Positions 1-9,129 are shown, counted from the first letter of the stretch. The stretch: DNA of 64,000 nt from JBBQCW01 sp038319025 (GCA_038319025.1 JBBQCW010000001.1:1-64000); one strand, 5' to 3'. Notes: a model not told the origin generated them from the letters alone. A program made the numbers and translations.

Positions 1-1349
1 ATGACCCGGGCGCCGCGGCTGGGTACGGCCGAGATGCCCCGCACCACGGGCCATTCGGGCTCGGGGACGTCGGGAGTGAGTTCTACGTGCTGCATGATCG
101 TCCTGATGATGACGCGCATCTCCAGCAGCGCGAGGCTTGCCCCGGGGCATCGGCGCACGCCACCGCCGAAGGGCAGCCAGCTGTAGCCGCCGGGGTCCTG
201 GCCGTTGAGGAAGCGCTCGGGCCGGAATGCCTCAGGGTCGGGGTACACCTCGGGATCCTGGTGGATCACGGCGATCGGGATCATGACCATGGTGCCGGCC
301 GGGATCTGCCATCCGTCGATCTCGGTGGGCTCGGTGAGATAACGGGCGATCTGGGCGACCACCGGACGGCAGCGAAGCGTCTCTTTGATCACTGCGTCCA
401 AATACGTCAGGTCGCCTCGCTCCAGCTCATCGCGCAGCCGGGCGACGATGTCCGGATGGCGGACGAGACGTTCGATGGCCCAAGCGGTCGACGTCGACGT
501 GGTCTCGTGGCCGGCGGCGAGCATCGTGACGAGCTGGTCGCGCAGCTCGCGGTCGGTCATCGGGCGTCCGTCGTCGTCACGGGCGATGAGCAGCATGGAC
601 AAGAGGTCGGCGTGTGCATCGCGGTCCTCCCGTTCGCCGCCGGGTTCGAACTCGATCCGTCGCTCGGCTATTTCGGCGAGGATCAGCTCGTCGATGCGGT
701 CACGTTTGCGGCGGAACGAGCCCCACGGGCTCCACGGTCCGAGGTCCAGCCGCCCGGCGCGATGGAGGAAGCCCGGAGCGGCGCCGCGCGGGATGTCGAA
801 CAGCGCGGGCAGCAGTTGGCGAAGTTCCTCGCTGCGGGCCGGGTCGCGGATCCCGAACACGATCTTGAGAACGACCGCCATACTGATCCGCTCACAGATC
901 GGTCGCAGTGACAGCGGCTCGTCGATAGGCCAGCAGTCGATCTCCGCGAGCGTGCGCTGCTCGCAAAATCCCTCCCAGCGAGCGAGCCCGGCGCCGTGCA
1001 GCGGCGACAGGATGAGCTTGCGCATCCGCAGGTGCTCATCCCCGTCCAAGAGGATCACGGAGCTGGGTCCGGCCGACTGCTCGAGCACCTTGTAGGCCCG
1101 GCCGGCTTGGGCAACCGAGGGCTTGAGCCGAAGGACGGTCTTCGCGGCGCTGGGTGTTGTAAAGACCGCCATCTGACCGAACATGAACGGGAAGTGCGCG
1201 CGATACGCCGGCCCATAGCGGTCGGCCTGCTCGTTCCAGAAGGAGTGCTGTTTGGTCACCCAACTGAGCATCTGCAGGATTGGCGGCTTTCTGGGGCCGG
1301 GCAGCGATGCGAGGGTCTTCTGTGTCGGAACCGTGTGTGAAACAGTCAT
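1..1349 (-). CDS. Cytochrome P450 mono-oxygenase, 3' end cut by window edge
   Basis: The frame is open from ATG at 1349 to the left edge, about 449 codons, so only the last few residues are missing. All P450 landmarks are visible: the oxygen-binding I-helix motif AAGHETTSTS around residues 279-288, the K-helix ExxR as ETLR at 323-326, a PERF motif, and the heme loop FGGGVRRCPG with the thiolate Cys401. There is no signal peptide, so it is a soluble bacterial-type P450 that needs separate redox partners; none is encoded nearby. It heads away from the TreT-like gene on the same strand, with 118 bp between them. The substrate cannot be read from the sequence; the CYP450 assignment is secure and the subfamily is unknown. 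Confidence 0.93.
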   Translation of the reverse strand, partial: MTVSHTVPTQKTLASLPGPRKPPILQMLSWVTKQHSFWNEQADRYGPAYRAHFPFMFGQMAVFTTPSAAKTVLRLKPSVAQAGRAYKVLEQSAGPSSVILLDGDEHLRMRKLILSPLHGAGLARWEGFCEQRTLAEIDCWPIDEPLSLRPICERISMAVVLKIVFGIRDPARSEELRQLLPALFDIPRGAAPGFLHRAGRLDLGPWSPWGSFRRKRDRIDELILAEIAERRIEFEPGGEREDRDAHADLLSMLLIARDDDGRPMTDRELRDQLVTMLAAGHETTSTSTAWAIERLVRHPDIVARLRDELERGDLTYLDAVIKETLRCRPVVAQIARYLTEPTEIDGWQIPAGTMVMIPIAVIHQDPEVYPDPEAFRPERFLNGQDPGGYSWLPFGGGVRRCPGASLALLEMRVIIRTIMQHVELTPDVPEPEWPVVRGISAVPSRGARV

Positions 1350-1467
1350 ACGCAAGTTGTATCAGATGTTCAACACTGGTCCAGACGGTCGCGGGCTGGA
1401 GTCCCGTCGCTCATCCTGCTTACGGCGGCATCTGGCACTCCTCGTACATGCCGTCGCCGGCGGCGTC

Positions 1468-2961
1468 TCACGTTCCTGAACGCTGAGGGGTGCCAAGCAG
1501 GCGCTCCACAAGTTCGGCGTGATCGGCGATCTGCCGGTCGTGCAGGAAGTGCGATCGGACGCGCTCGCGGGCTCGCTCGCCCATGCGCTCCGCCGCCACC
1601 GGATCTCGCAGCAACTGGGTGACCGCTTGGCCGAATGCCGCGAGGTCGTTCGGGTCGTGGACCAGCAGGCCCGAGACTCCGTCCCCGATCTGGTCGGCCA
1701 GGCCACCTATCCCGCTGGCCACGACCGCGCGTCGCTTCCACATCGCCTCCGATGCGGTCAGCCCGAAACCCTCCTTCAGGCTCTTCTGCACGACAACGGC
1801 AGCGCTGCGCTGCAGGGCGTTGACGATGGCGGCGTTCTCGTCGAGGTCGTGCATCGGAAGACACGCCAGCTCGATGTGTCGCCGCACGCCATGCGGCAGC
1901 GCGCGCCAAGCGTCGACCGTTGCGTCGAACGTCTCGGCGGCCTCCGGATCGTCGACCACCGAATGCACCGTCGGGCCGGCCAGAATGAGTTCGGCGGGGA
2001 CGTGGGGCAGCACGTGGTGCGCAAAACCGTGCAACACGCCGACCGGGTCCTTGAGCACATCCCAGCGAGAAACCTGGACCACCAGCGGCCGGTTGCGGAT
2101 GCGGGGGGAGGCGCCGGTGCGCAGCACTTCGGCGCCGTGCTCGATCCGGCCGGGCGAGCCGTCGGGTCGGGTGAATGGCTGTGGATCAAGTGGCGGGCTG
2201 GCGGCTCGCACGAGCCCCGCCTGGTCGAGGATCGCCGAAGCGACGGCCGGCGTCTGCTCCTGGTTCTTGGTCGCCGCCGGGTCGATCGACGGCTGCATCA
2301 CCGCGACATGCTCCGGCCCCAGCCCGGCCGGGACGTACGCCGTCCTGGAGAACAGCGTCACGTCCGCATCCCTCACGTAGGGCAGCAGGAATCGCCACGC
2401 CTGCTCGACCTGTGCATTGCTCCGGTCGGTCCCGATGTGCGAGCGCCAAGCGACCAGCGCCCCGATCTGGCGCAGGCCGTCGATGAGGCCTGCCGTCTGC
2501 GGGTCGTGTAGGAGCACGACGTCGCCCGGTCGCACGGCCTCCGCAATACCGACGGCGTTCGCCGCGAGTGTGCCCTCGTAGATAGAGCGCTCGTCAGCAC
2601 CGAGAGCGCCGCCGTCGCCAGACTCCCCGTGAAGGAGGTTGTGGATGCGCTTCGTCAGCGCAAAGAAGTCCGCACCACCCTGGATCACCGTCCAGCGGCC
2701 GTCCACGCCGCCACCGCGCATGTACGGGAGCAGTGTGTGGAGCATCTCCGCCACGCCGCCGCCGGCCGCCGTCGAGCTGATGTTCCAAAAGACGCGACCG
2801 GCCAGCAGGGCGCGCATCCGGGCGAGGCTCGTCTCCAGGCGGGCCATGCCAGCGGCATCGAGGACGGCGACCAAGCGATCAAGGGGCTCCGCGCCCAGAG
2901 GAACCTCGATCGGCCGGAACTCTGTCGGCGGACGGTCCGGTGTTGGTCCGACGAGAGACAT
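1468..2961 (-). CDS. treT: GT4 glycosyltransferase, trehalose synthase (TreT) type
   Basis: 497 residues with the layout of the retaining GT-B enzymes that make trehalose from NDP-glucose and glucose (TreT) or cleave it with phosphate. The N-terminal half has the family pattern FWNISSTAAGGGVAEML, where acceptor-site glycines sit, followed by VVLLHDPQTAGLI and AWRSHIGTD. The C-terminal Rossmann half carries RPLVVQVSRWDVLKDP and the nucleotide-sugar EX7E motif EGFGLTASEAMWKRRAVVAS. It is cytosolic and probably makes the compatible solute trehalose. A TACGCT box lies 6 nt before the ATG, so the transcript is probably leaderless. Related trehalose phosphorylases share these motifs, so the reaction direction and donor are not certain. 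Confidence 0.82.
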   Translation of the reverse strand: MSLVGPTPDRPPTEFRPIEVPLGAEPLDRLVAVLDAAGMARLETSLARMRALLAGRVFWNISSTAAGGGVAEMLHTLLPYMRGGGVDGRWTVIQGGADFFALTKRIHNLLHGESGDGGALGADERSIYEGTLAANAVGIAEAVRPGDVVLLHDPQTAGLIDGLRQIGALVAWRSHIGTDRSNAQVEQAWRFLLPYVRDADVTLFSRTAYVPAGLGPEHVAVMQPSIDPAATKNQEQTPAVASAILDQAGLVRAASPPLDPQPFTRPDGSPGRIEHGAEVLRTGASPRIRNRPLVVQVSRWDVLKDPVGVLHGFAHHVLPHVPAELILAGPTVHSVVDDPEAAETFDATVDAWRALPHGVRRHIELACLPMHDLDENAAIVNALQRSAAVVVQKSLKEGFGLTASEAMWKRRAVVASGIGGLADQIGDGVSGLLVHDPNDLAAFGQAVTQLLRDPVAAERMGERARERVRSHFLHDRQIADHAELVERLLGTPQRSGT

Positions 2962-2967
2962 CGGGCA

Positions 2968-2973
2968 AGCGTA
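2968..2973 (-). promoter_or_regulatory. Probable -10 box (TACGCT) of the treT-like gene
   Basis: TACGCT reads toward the gene and ends 6 nt before the ATG at 2961, with no Shine-Dalgarno sequence in between. This spacing puts the transcription start on or next to the A of the start codon. No convincing -35 box is seen. Confidence 0.5.
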
Positions 2974-3080
2974 TGAACAGATTCGGGCGCCGCCAACCGC
3001 GGAGAACCCGTTCGACGGTGCGGACTCTTACGGATTGTCGGCCAGCGTCTGGGTCAAGAGCCGGGCCGGCGAAGATTCAT

Positions 3081-4517
3081 CTACTCCCAGGCCATGGGCG
3101 AGGAGCCGAGGGGCTGCGGGCCGCGCACGAAACGCGGTTGGATGTCGGGCATCTCGATCATGCTCGGCAGGTAGGTGATCTCGCCGAAGGGGCTGTCGAT
3201 CATGGCCAGCGGAATGTCGGACTGGGCCACGAGGTCGGCGAATGGCAGCGCTCCGTCCAGCGCGGTGGCGTCGAGGAGCCCCAGTTCCTGGGCCCACATA
3301 CACATGCGGGTGAGCGATACGCGGACCTGGTAGCTGCCGCCCTCGGTGGCGCGGCGATGGAGTGCGGCCGCCACGCCGGCCGCGCCCACGTACGCCGCGA
3401 GGTAGTCGGCGAAGATCACCTGGACGGGCATCATGGGCGCGTCGACCGCCCCCTCAGCGTCCACGTACCCCGACACGGCGACGGCGATCATGTCGAACCC
3501 GCGGAAGTTGGCCCATTCGCCCTCGAAATCGAAGCATCGAAGCTCGTGGGCGATGATGCCCGGCCTGCTGGTGGCGAGCGTCTTGGGGGAGATGCCCTTC
3601 TGGTCGAGGTCCAGATACGAGCAGGTGAACACGTCACTGTCCTGCAAGAGCTCGAAGAACGCGCGGCGGTCAGCGTCGACACCGAAGTCGCAGTGCGCCG
3701 CGCGCTTGCCGTTATCGGTCTCCAGGCGCCAGTTCACGTGATCTGGGTAGTTGGGCCTGGAGAGATGCAGCACGTCGGCGCCGAACTCGGCCAGCGTCCG
3801 GGCCGTCACAGGCCCACCGATCACGTGCGTGCAGTCGAGCACCCGGATCCCGGACAACGGCATATCGCCGTCAGTGGGCAGCGGTATGGGGTCGCTGTCG
3901 CCGATCTTGATGACCTCGACCACCGGCTTGGCGGCCAAGCGGCGCCCGACCGGGTGGGCCCGCCATTCCTCCGCGCTGCGGACCATGCCGATCGCGCCCG
4001 ACTCCTCGCGAATCGCCAGCTCGAGCGCCACGCCGTCCCATTGCATGATCGAAGCCTCGACGGCCCGGCGCGTGGGTGCGCACTTCAGAACGGTGAAGAG
4101 GGCGTCCCGCAGCCGCGGATAAAACAGTTCGATCTTCACGAAGCGCCCGTCTCGCGTGGGATAGAACTCGCCGCTGATCGGGTCATCGACGCTCACGCCG
4201 GAGCCGTAGTCGGTGAAGGGCAGCTGCCGGCCGTTCTGCCGCATGAACGCGATGCCGTGATGCTGGTGGACCGCGTTGCGAACGTCGGTGCTCACGTCTT
4301 GAGGTGCCCCGCCGCGACCAACCCACAGCTCACCGAGCGCCAGTCCGAACGCTGCTTGCGCCGCGGCCATGAGCTCACCAAATCGGTGTCGGGAGGCCAT
4401 GACCGGATCGGCGCCGCTGATGGTGAGCGTTCCCTCGTAGCCTGACTCCGTAAGCCCGATGGCGCTCAGGACGGAGTCGAGGGCCTGCTGGGAGGTTGGT
4501 GTGTCCACTGTCGCCAT
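3081..4517 (-). CDS. Class III (CaiB/BaiF-type) CoA-transferase, domain-rearranged subfamily
   Basis: 478 residues. The canonical opening of family III CoA-transferases, LSGIRVLDCTHVIGGPVTARTL followed by FGADVLHLSRP (quoted apart), appears only near residue 215. The first ~200 residues look like the small/linker part normally found downstream (YPTRDGRFVKIELFYPRLRD, then SAEEWRAHPVGRRLAAKP). From memory, a subfamily with this order exists. The later stretch RPGIIAHELRCFDFEGEW then GFDM aligns with the region around the catalytic Asp loop and the conserved GYD of formyl-CoA transferase, but the catalytic Asp is not pinned down. It probably moves CoA between carboxylic acids in catabolism. It is monocistronic, with 119 bp to treT and divergent from the RCC1 gene. 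Substrate unknown. Confidence 0.82.
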   Translation of the reverse strand: MATVDTPTSQQALDSVLSAIGLTESGYEGTLTISGADPVMASRHRFGELMAAAQAAFGLALGELWVGRGGAPQDVSTDVRNAVHQHHGIAFMRQNGRQLPFTDYGSGVSVDDPISGEFYPTRDGRFVKIELFYPRLRDALFTVLKCAPTRRAVEASIMQWDGVALELAIREESGAIGMVRSAEEWRAHPVGRRLAAKPVVEVIKIGDSDPIPLPTDGDMPLSGIRVLDCTHVIGGPVTARTLAEFGADVLHLSRPNYPDHVNWRLETDNGKRAAHCDFGVDADRRAFFELLQDSDVFTCSYLDLDQKGISPKTLATSRPGIIAHELRCFDFEGEWANFRGFDMIAVAVSGYVDAEGAVDAPMMPVQVIFADYLAAYVGAAGVAAALHRRATEGGSYQVRVSLTRMCMWAQELGLLDATALDGALPFADLVAQSDIPLAMIDSPFGEITYLPSMIEMPDIQPRFVRGPQPLGSSPMAWE

Positions 4518-4792
4518 GTCTTCTCGCCCTGTTCGTGTGCAGTGTGGCCGACACTACTGCGGTGGGTCAGCGAAGCCCGGATCCCCGTTTGCAGTGAACC
4601 GTGGCTGGTTCCGCCGTGGACCACGCGTTCGGAGACTCGGTGGGGACACGGCCTTGCCCAACTCGAACTGCATCTCGCGCGCAGTGCCTACTTTCGGCGG
4701 CTCGCGGACGCCTCGCGGCGGGTCAGCGACGTCATCCGCGGCTAGCGTTGGCCCTCTACTAATTGGTGGCGCACGCGTGGCGCGCATGAGAG

Positions 4793-4798
4793 TACGTT
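4793..4798 (+). promoter_or_regulatory. Probable -10 box (TACGTT) of the RCC1 protein gene
   Basis: TACGTT ends 6 nt before the GTG at 4805 with no ribosome binding site between, as expected for a leaderless mRNA. It lies at the end of a 287-bp divergent intergenic region (4518-4804) in which no gene or strong structure is seen. Confidence 0.5.
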
Positions 4799-4804
4799 GC
4801 CCGT

Positions 4805-6805
4805 GTGGACATATATGCAGTGCGAGCGCGGGCGGTCGCCGGAATTTTGCTCACACTGGCGTCCGTGCTCGTACTCGGTGTCTCGGCGGCGCCGGGCGAT
4901 GAGAATGAGTCGTCCGATCGTCCACTGCAGCAAGCAGCCATCTCAGCCGGCGGAACCCATGCGTGTGCGGTGGCCGCCGATGGCAGCGTGCGGTGTTGGG
5001 GCAGCGACAGCGAAGGGGAATTGGGGGACGGCGGGACGACCGCCGGTGTCAACTCCGCTCCTGTTGGGGCCGTCGCACTCGGGCAGCCTGTGCGCGCTAT
5101 CTCGGCCGGAAGCGGCTTTACCTGCGCGTTGCTGACCGACGCCAACGTGCGCTGCTGGGGTAACGACGGCGCAGGGCAGCTCGGGGACGGCGGCACGACA
5201 AGCGGCACGAACGCCTCACCCGTCGGAGTGGTCGCGCTCGGTCAAGGAGTAAGGGCGATCTCGGCCGGCGGCAGCCACGCTTGCGCGCTGCTGAGCGACG
5301 CGACCGTGCGCTGCTGGGGTCAGAACGTGTTCGGGCAGCTGGGCAACGGTGGCCCAGCGACCGCCGTGAACAGTGCGCCCGTGGCGGCGGTCGCTTTGGG
5401 CCAGCCGGCCATCGCGATCAGCGCCGGCCATGTCTTCTCGTGTGCGCTTCTCGTCGACCGTACGGTGCGCTGCTGGGGTTACGACAGCGACGGAGAACTC
5501 GGCGACGGCGGTACGACGACTGCTGTGAACGCTTCTCCGGCCGCCGCGGTCGCGCTGGGCCAGCCCGTAGTGGCGGTGAGCGCGGGCGGTGACCACGCGT
5601 GCGCGCTGCTCGTCGACCGCACCGTTCGCTGTTGGGGTGGCGACGCCAACGGGCAACTTGGCGACGGCGGTACCACCAGCGCGGTCAACTCTTCGCCCGG
5701 GGGAGTCGTGGCGTTGGGCCAACCGGTGAGCGCGATCACGGCCGATGGGAGCAGCACCTGCGCTCTGCTGGCCGACGGCGTTGTTCGCTGCTGGGGGTGG
5801 GGCGTCTACGGGCAGCTCGGGGATGGCACAAACGCAGGGCAAAACCCCATTCCGGGAGGGTCTGTAGCGCTCGGGCAGAGTGCGCGGGCACTCACCGCCG
5901 GCGGCCTTGGCTCCTGCGCCCTGCTCGTCACCGGTGCTGTCCGCTGCTGGGGTTACGACGTCGATGGTGAACTCGGCGACGGCGGCACGACGGCGGTGGT
6001 CAACGCGGCCCCTGCGGGGATCGCAAATCTGCCGCGGCCGGCGTCCACCGACAGTGCTGATCTCTCGCTGGCAGCGACAGCGAACAGCCCGAGCGCGACT
6101 GTGGGCGATCAGGCAACCATCACGCTCACCCTGACGAACTCAGGCGTTGACGCCACGACGGCGATCGTCGCGGCGCCGCTCGGAGCGGGCCTTGCTCCGG
6201 TCGCCGCCATCCCGAGCGACGGCGCCTACAATGCGGCGACCGGGCTGTGGAAGACGTCGGCCATACCGGCGGGGGCCACCAGAACTCTTACGCTCACGGC
6301 AGCGGCGATCGCCAGCGGCTCGTCGAGCACCACCGTCGAGGTCGTCGACGCCAGCGCTCAAGACCCGGACAGCACTCCGGCCGACGGCGTCGCCGGTGAA
6401 GACGATGAGGCCACCGCCACGATCGCCGTGGCACCGTCGCCGGTCATACCCGGCGCGACGCCGCCAAAGGTGAAGCTCGATCGGATCAGCATCGCGCTCA
6501 AGCCCCGCCGCGACACGAAGGCACCGTTCGAGTTCGCCCCGACAGCCAAGCTGACAATCACCAAGGCTCCGCTGGCCACGGCCTGCAACGGGACGGTCAC
6601 CTTCACCGCGATGAACGGCAAGAAGAAGGTGTTGACCCAGCGCGCGCCGCTGCGCTTGAAGAGCGGTGTCTGCTCCGCCACGACGAAGACCAAGATCCGC
6701 AAGCGACCTGGCAAGGCGCGGTCACTTGCCTTCAGTGCCGCTTTCGCAGGGAACGCGCTGCTGGTGGCCGGTACCAGCAAACCGACAACGGCCCGGCTCC
6801 GGTGA
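4805..6805 (+). CDS. Secreted seven-repeat RCC1 propeller protein with DUF11-like domain
   Basis: 666 residues from a GTG start. A signal peptide occupies about residues 1-29 (hydrophobic GILLTLASVLVLGVSAA). Seven RCC1-type repeats of 52-53 residues follow (about 45-414), each with the core SAGG.H.CAL...VRCWG and GQLGDGGTT. This is the right number to close one seven-bladed propeller. Each blade has two cysteines (HACAL and RCWG), which could form seven disulphides outside the cell. Residues ~415-544 resemble DUF11/CARDB surface domains (GDQATITLTLTNSGVDA, ending DPDSTPADGVAGEDDEA). A basic C-terminal ~110-residue domain follows. No sortase motif or C-terminal membrane anchor is seen, so it is probably released. 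Ligand unknown. Confidence 0.88.
   Translation: MDIYAVRARAVAGILLTLASVLVLGVSAAPGDENESSDRPLQQAAISAGGTHACAVAADGSVRCWGSDSEGELGDGGTTAGVNSAPVGAVALGQPVRAISAGSGFTCALLTDANVRCWGNDGAGQLGDGGTTSGTNASPVGVVALGQGVRAISAGGSHACALLSDATVRCWGQNVFGQLGNGGPATAVNSAPVAAVALGQPAIAISAGHVFSCALLVDRTVRCWGYDSDGELGDGGTTTAVNASPAAAVALGQPVVAVSAGGDHACALLVDRTVRCWGGDANGQLGDGGTTSAVNSSPGGVVALGQPVSAITADGSSTCALLADGVVRCWGWGVYGQLGDGTNAGQNPIPGGSVALGQSARALTAGGLGSCALLVTGAVRCWGYDVDGELGDGGTTAVVNAAPAGIANLPRPASTDSADLSLAATANSPSATVGDQATITLTLTNSGVDATTAIVAAPLGAGLAPVAAIPSDGAYNAATGLWKTSAIPAGATRTLTLTAAAIASGSSSTTVEVVDASAQDPDSTPADGVAGEDDEATATIAVAPSPVIPGATPPKVKLDRISIALKPRRDTKAPFEFAPTAKLTITKAPLATACNGTVTFTAMNGKKKVLTQRAPLRLKSGVCSATTKTKIRKRPGKARSLAFSAAFAGNALLVAGTSKPTTARLR
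4937..6046 (+). repeat. Seven tandem ~159-bp coding repeats (RCC1 blades)
   Basis: Seven head-to-tail coding repeats of 52-53 codons. The first five are most alike, especially in GTGCGCTGCTGGGGT, which encodes VRCWG. Repeat 6 is the most divergent and carries a shortened acidic loop. The similarity suggests growth by internal duplication. Confidence 0.85.
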
Positions 6806-6850
6806 CTCTTCATCCCGCGCTCTGCCGCTCAGCCTGACACCAGCATGACA

Positions 6851-6879
6851 CTGGCAAGGTGAGCATTCGGTCGTACGTT
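6851..6879 (+). promoter_or_regulatory. Candidate promoter for the 172-residue protein gene
   Basis: CTGGCA (6851-6856), a 17-bp spacer and TACGTT (6874-6879) match a housekeeping promoter loosely. They leave a short leader that contains AGGAG before the ATG at 6916, so this gene is not leaderless. Confidence 0.35.
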
Positions 6880-6915
6880 GGGTGAGCGTCATCCACCCAT
6901 CGAACAGGAGCACTC

Positions 6916-7434
6916 ATGAAGGCACCCACCACGTTTCTCGTCGATCGAGCGATGGCCAAACAAGCTCCGTCGACCGATGGCCTGAAGATCTGGCGCGATG
7001 CTGCACAGGAGCAGATGACCGAGACGATCGTGGACGCGTGCCTGTTCTCGCGGCCCAGCAGCTATTCCGCTGGTGTAGCCGCCCGGGGTTTTGGCGGGCT
7101 GCTCGGCCGCTCCGCGTTGCGTCAGGGCCAGAAGATGCAGGCCGGAGGCCTGCCCCAGCACTTCATCCTGGCGGTGACTGCTGAAGACGTGGTTGCTCTG
7201 GAGCGCAAGATCACGTCGACCGGTGATAAGAGCGGCAAGGCTGGGGAGGAGGTCGCCCGGTGGAAGCGTTCGACGCTGCAGGTGTCCTGGAAGCCCGGCG
7301 GCTACCTGTACAACGCGACGCTCACGCCGCCGGACTCCCAATCAGAGGTCAAATGTTGTGTCGGCCTCAGTCCGCTCAGCGAGTCGTTCCTGGACCTGCT
7401 CGCCGACCCGGCTCGGATGACGCCGGCGGTCTGA
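6916..7434 (+). CDS. Uncharacterised soluble 172-residue protein
   Basis: I do not recognise this protein. The ATG at 6916 is preceded by CAGGAGCACTC, a good ribosome binding site. There is no signal peptide or membrane segment. The sequence has a glycine-rich middle (AGVAARGFGGLLGRSALRQG), a segment that could form mixed alpha/beta structure (HFILAVTAEDVVALERKI), and a single adjacent cysteine pair (KCCVGLSPLSESFLDLL). The later part, with RSTLQVSWKPGGYLYNATL, looks like beta strands. It ends 3 bp before the convergent SulP gene and is probably monocistronic. Codon use matches its neighbours and the frame is clean, which supports a real gene. Confidence 0.7.
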   Translation: MKAPTTFLVDRAMAKQAPSTDGLKIWRDAAQEQMTETIVDACLFSRPSSYSAGVAARGFGGLLGRSALRQGQKMQAGGLPQHFILAVTAEDVVALERKITSTGDKSGKAGEEVARWKRSTLQVSWKPGGYLYNATLTPPDSQSEVKCCVGLSPLSESFLDLLADPARMTPAV

Positions 7435-7437
7435 CGC

Positions 7438-9129
7438 TTACGCCGCGCGCGGGGCCTCGTCCCGCGCGTAGGCGTCACGGTTGCGGAGCAGGTGCCGGTG
7501 CGCATGGTCGAGCGCGGCGTCCATCGACGGCATCAGGTGGTTGGTGTGCGCGAGCGCGTCGAGGACCCCGACCTGCTCCAGGAGCGGACGGTGTTCCGGT
7601 CGCAGCGAGGTCAGCAGTACGGTGATGTGGCGTCGCTCGAACTGGGTCACGAGGTCGGCCAGGGCCTGGGCACCGGTGCTGTCAAGCACGCGCAGTCGGC
7701 CGAGGCGCAGGATCACCACCTCGACATCACTGATGTCGGTGAGTTCGAGCAGGAAGCGTTGCGCGGCACCGAAGAACAGTGCGCCGTCGAGGTGGTAGGT
7801 GACGATGTGCTCCTGCAGCAATGCGTGTTCGAGCTCGTCGTCGACGGCCACCAGATCGAGGGGTTCGCGTTCGAACGCGGTGGCGTCGGCCATGGCGCGC
7901 AGGGCGAGCACGCAGGCCAGGGCCACGCCGACGCCGACGGCGATGACGAGGCTGAACGCGACGGTGGCGATGGCGGTGATGAGCAGCAGAGCCGCGTCGC
8001 CGCGGCTGGACCGCAGGATCCGGGCGGTCGTGCCCAGCTCCACCATGCGCACCGCGGTCACCATCAGCACGCCCGCGAGCGCGGCGAGCGGGATCGCCGC
8101 GACGATCGGCGCGAGGGCGATCACGATCACGGCCAGCACCACACCGTGGACGATCGCGGCCATGCGGGTGCGCCCGCCGGCGCGCACGTTCACGGCGGTG
8201 CGCGCGATCGCCCCGGTGGCCGGCATCCCGCCGAAGAACGAGACGGCGACGTTGGCCAGGCCTTGGCCGACGAGCTCGCGGTCGGAGTCGTGCGGGTCGC
8301 CGTCGGACATTCCGTCAGCGACCTTCGCCGACAGCAGGCTCTCCAGTGCGGCCAGCGCGGCGACGGCGAGGACGGGGGAGATCAGCTCGGGCAGTCGGGC
8401 GAGATCCACAGGTGGAAAGTGCGGGCTGGGGAGACCGGACGGAATCGAGCCGATCCGGGCGACCGACAGCCCGAGGAGTTCGGCGCCGAGCGTCGCGATA
8501 GCGACGGCGATCAGCGAGCCCGGCAGGGAGCGATGGATGCGCGGCGCCGCCACCATCACGGCGACCACCAGCATCACGATCGCCAGTGTGTCCCAGCTCC
8601 CGCCGGCCCACGTGCCTACCGCGTCGGCGGCCACGATGGCTGTGTTCGTGCCGTCGGGCTTGGGCACGCCCAGTGCCGCCGGCACCTCCTGCAGGAAGAT
8701 GAGCAGGGCGATGCCGACCGTGAAGCCCTCGATGACCGGCCATGGCAGGACGCCCGAGTAGCGGCCCAGGCGCAGTGCGCCCGCGAGCATCAGCACGAGG
8801 CCCGCGAGTAGCGCGACGACCACGACGCCGGAGGCGCCGAAGTGGGCGACTACGGGCACCAGCACGACGGTCATGGCACCGGTTGGGCCACTGACCTGCA
8901 CGTGCGAGCCGCCGAAAACGCCGGCCACGATCCCGGCGATGATCGCCGTGACGATCCCCGCTTCGGCGCCCAGGCCGGAGGCGACGCCGAAGGCGAGCGC
9001 GAGCGGCAGTGCGACCACGGCGACCGTGATGCCGGCCACCAGATCGCCTCGCCACGCACCGCGCAGACCACGGTAGTCGCCGCGGCAGGGGAGTAGGTGT
9101 CGAAGATGGCCCGCCGGCGAACCGTTCAC
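7438..9129 (-). CDS. SulP-family anion transporter with C-terminal STAS domain
   Basis: 563 residues. Residues ~20-420 form the multi-helix SulP/SLC26 transporter core, with the opening DLVAGITVAVVALPLALAFG, the family signature QVSGPTGAMTVVLVPV and the later segment FFGGMPATGAIARTAVNVRAG. Residues ~430-545 are a cytosolic STAS domain containing LGRLRVLDSTGAQALADL, which keeps the serine next to the conserved Asp. Members import sulfate, bicarbonate or related oxyanions, and the sequence alone does not say which. It overlaps the stop of the upstream ArsR-type gene by 4 bp (ATGA), so regulator and transporter are translationally coupled. That favours an ion- or stress-regulated uptake system. 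Confidence 0.92.
   Translation of the reverse strand: MNGSPAGHLRHLLPCRGDYRGLRGAWRGDLVAGITVAVVALPLALAFGVASGLGAEAGIVTAIIAGIVAGVFGGSHVQVSGPTGAMTVVLVPVVAHFGASGVVVVALLAGLVLMLAGALRLGRYSGVLPWPVIEGFTVGIALLIFLQEVPAALGVPKPDGTNTAIVAADAVGTWAGGSWDTLAIVMLVVAVMVAAPRIHRSLPGSLIAVAIATLGAELLGLSVARIGSIPSGLPSPHFPPVDLARLPELISPVLAVAALAALESLLSAKVADGMSDGDPHDSDRELVGQGLANVAVSFFGGMPATGAIARTAVNVRAGGRTRMAAIVHGVVLAVIVIALAPIVAAIPLAALAGVLMVTAVRMVELGTTARILRSSRGDAALLLITAIATVAFSLVIAVGVGVALACVLALRAMADATAFEREPLDLVAVDDELEHALLQEHIVTYHLDGALFFGAAQRFLLELTDISDVEVVILRLGRLRVLDSTGAQALADLVTQFERRHITVLLTSLRPEHRPLLEQVGVLDALAHTNHLMPSMDAALDHAHRHLLRNRDAYARDEAPRAA

Noticed and set aside
2940..4445. 501-codon plus-strand frame opposite the CoA-transferase gene
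   Set aside because: Its composition is His/Arg/Gly/Asp-heavy with no motif, and the opposite strand has a clear family match. It is an antisense shadow typical of G+C-rich DNA.
4542..4745. 67-codon frame in the gap before the RCC1 protein gene
   Set aside because: No ribosome site, promoter or recognisable feature; kept as non-coding.
7492..8811. 439-codon plus-strand frame opposite the SulP gene
   Set aside because: Low-complexity His/Asp/Arg/Gly sequence antisense to a well-supported transporter.
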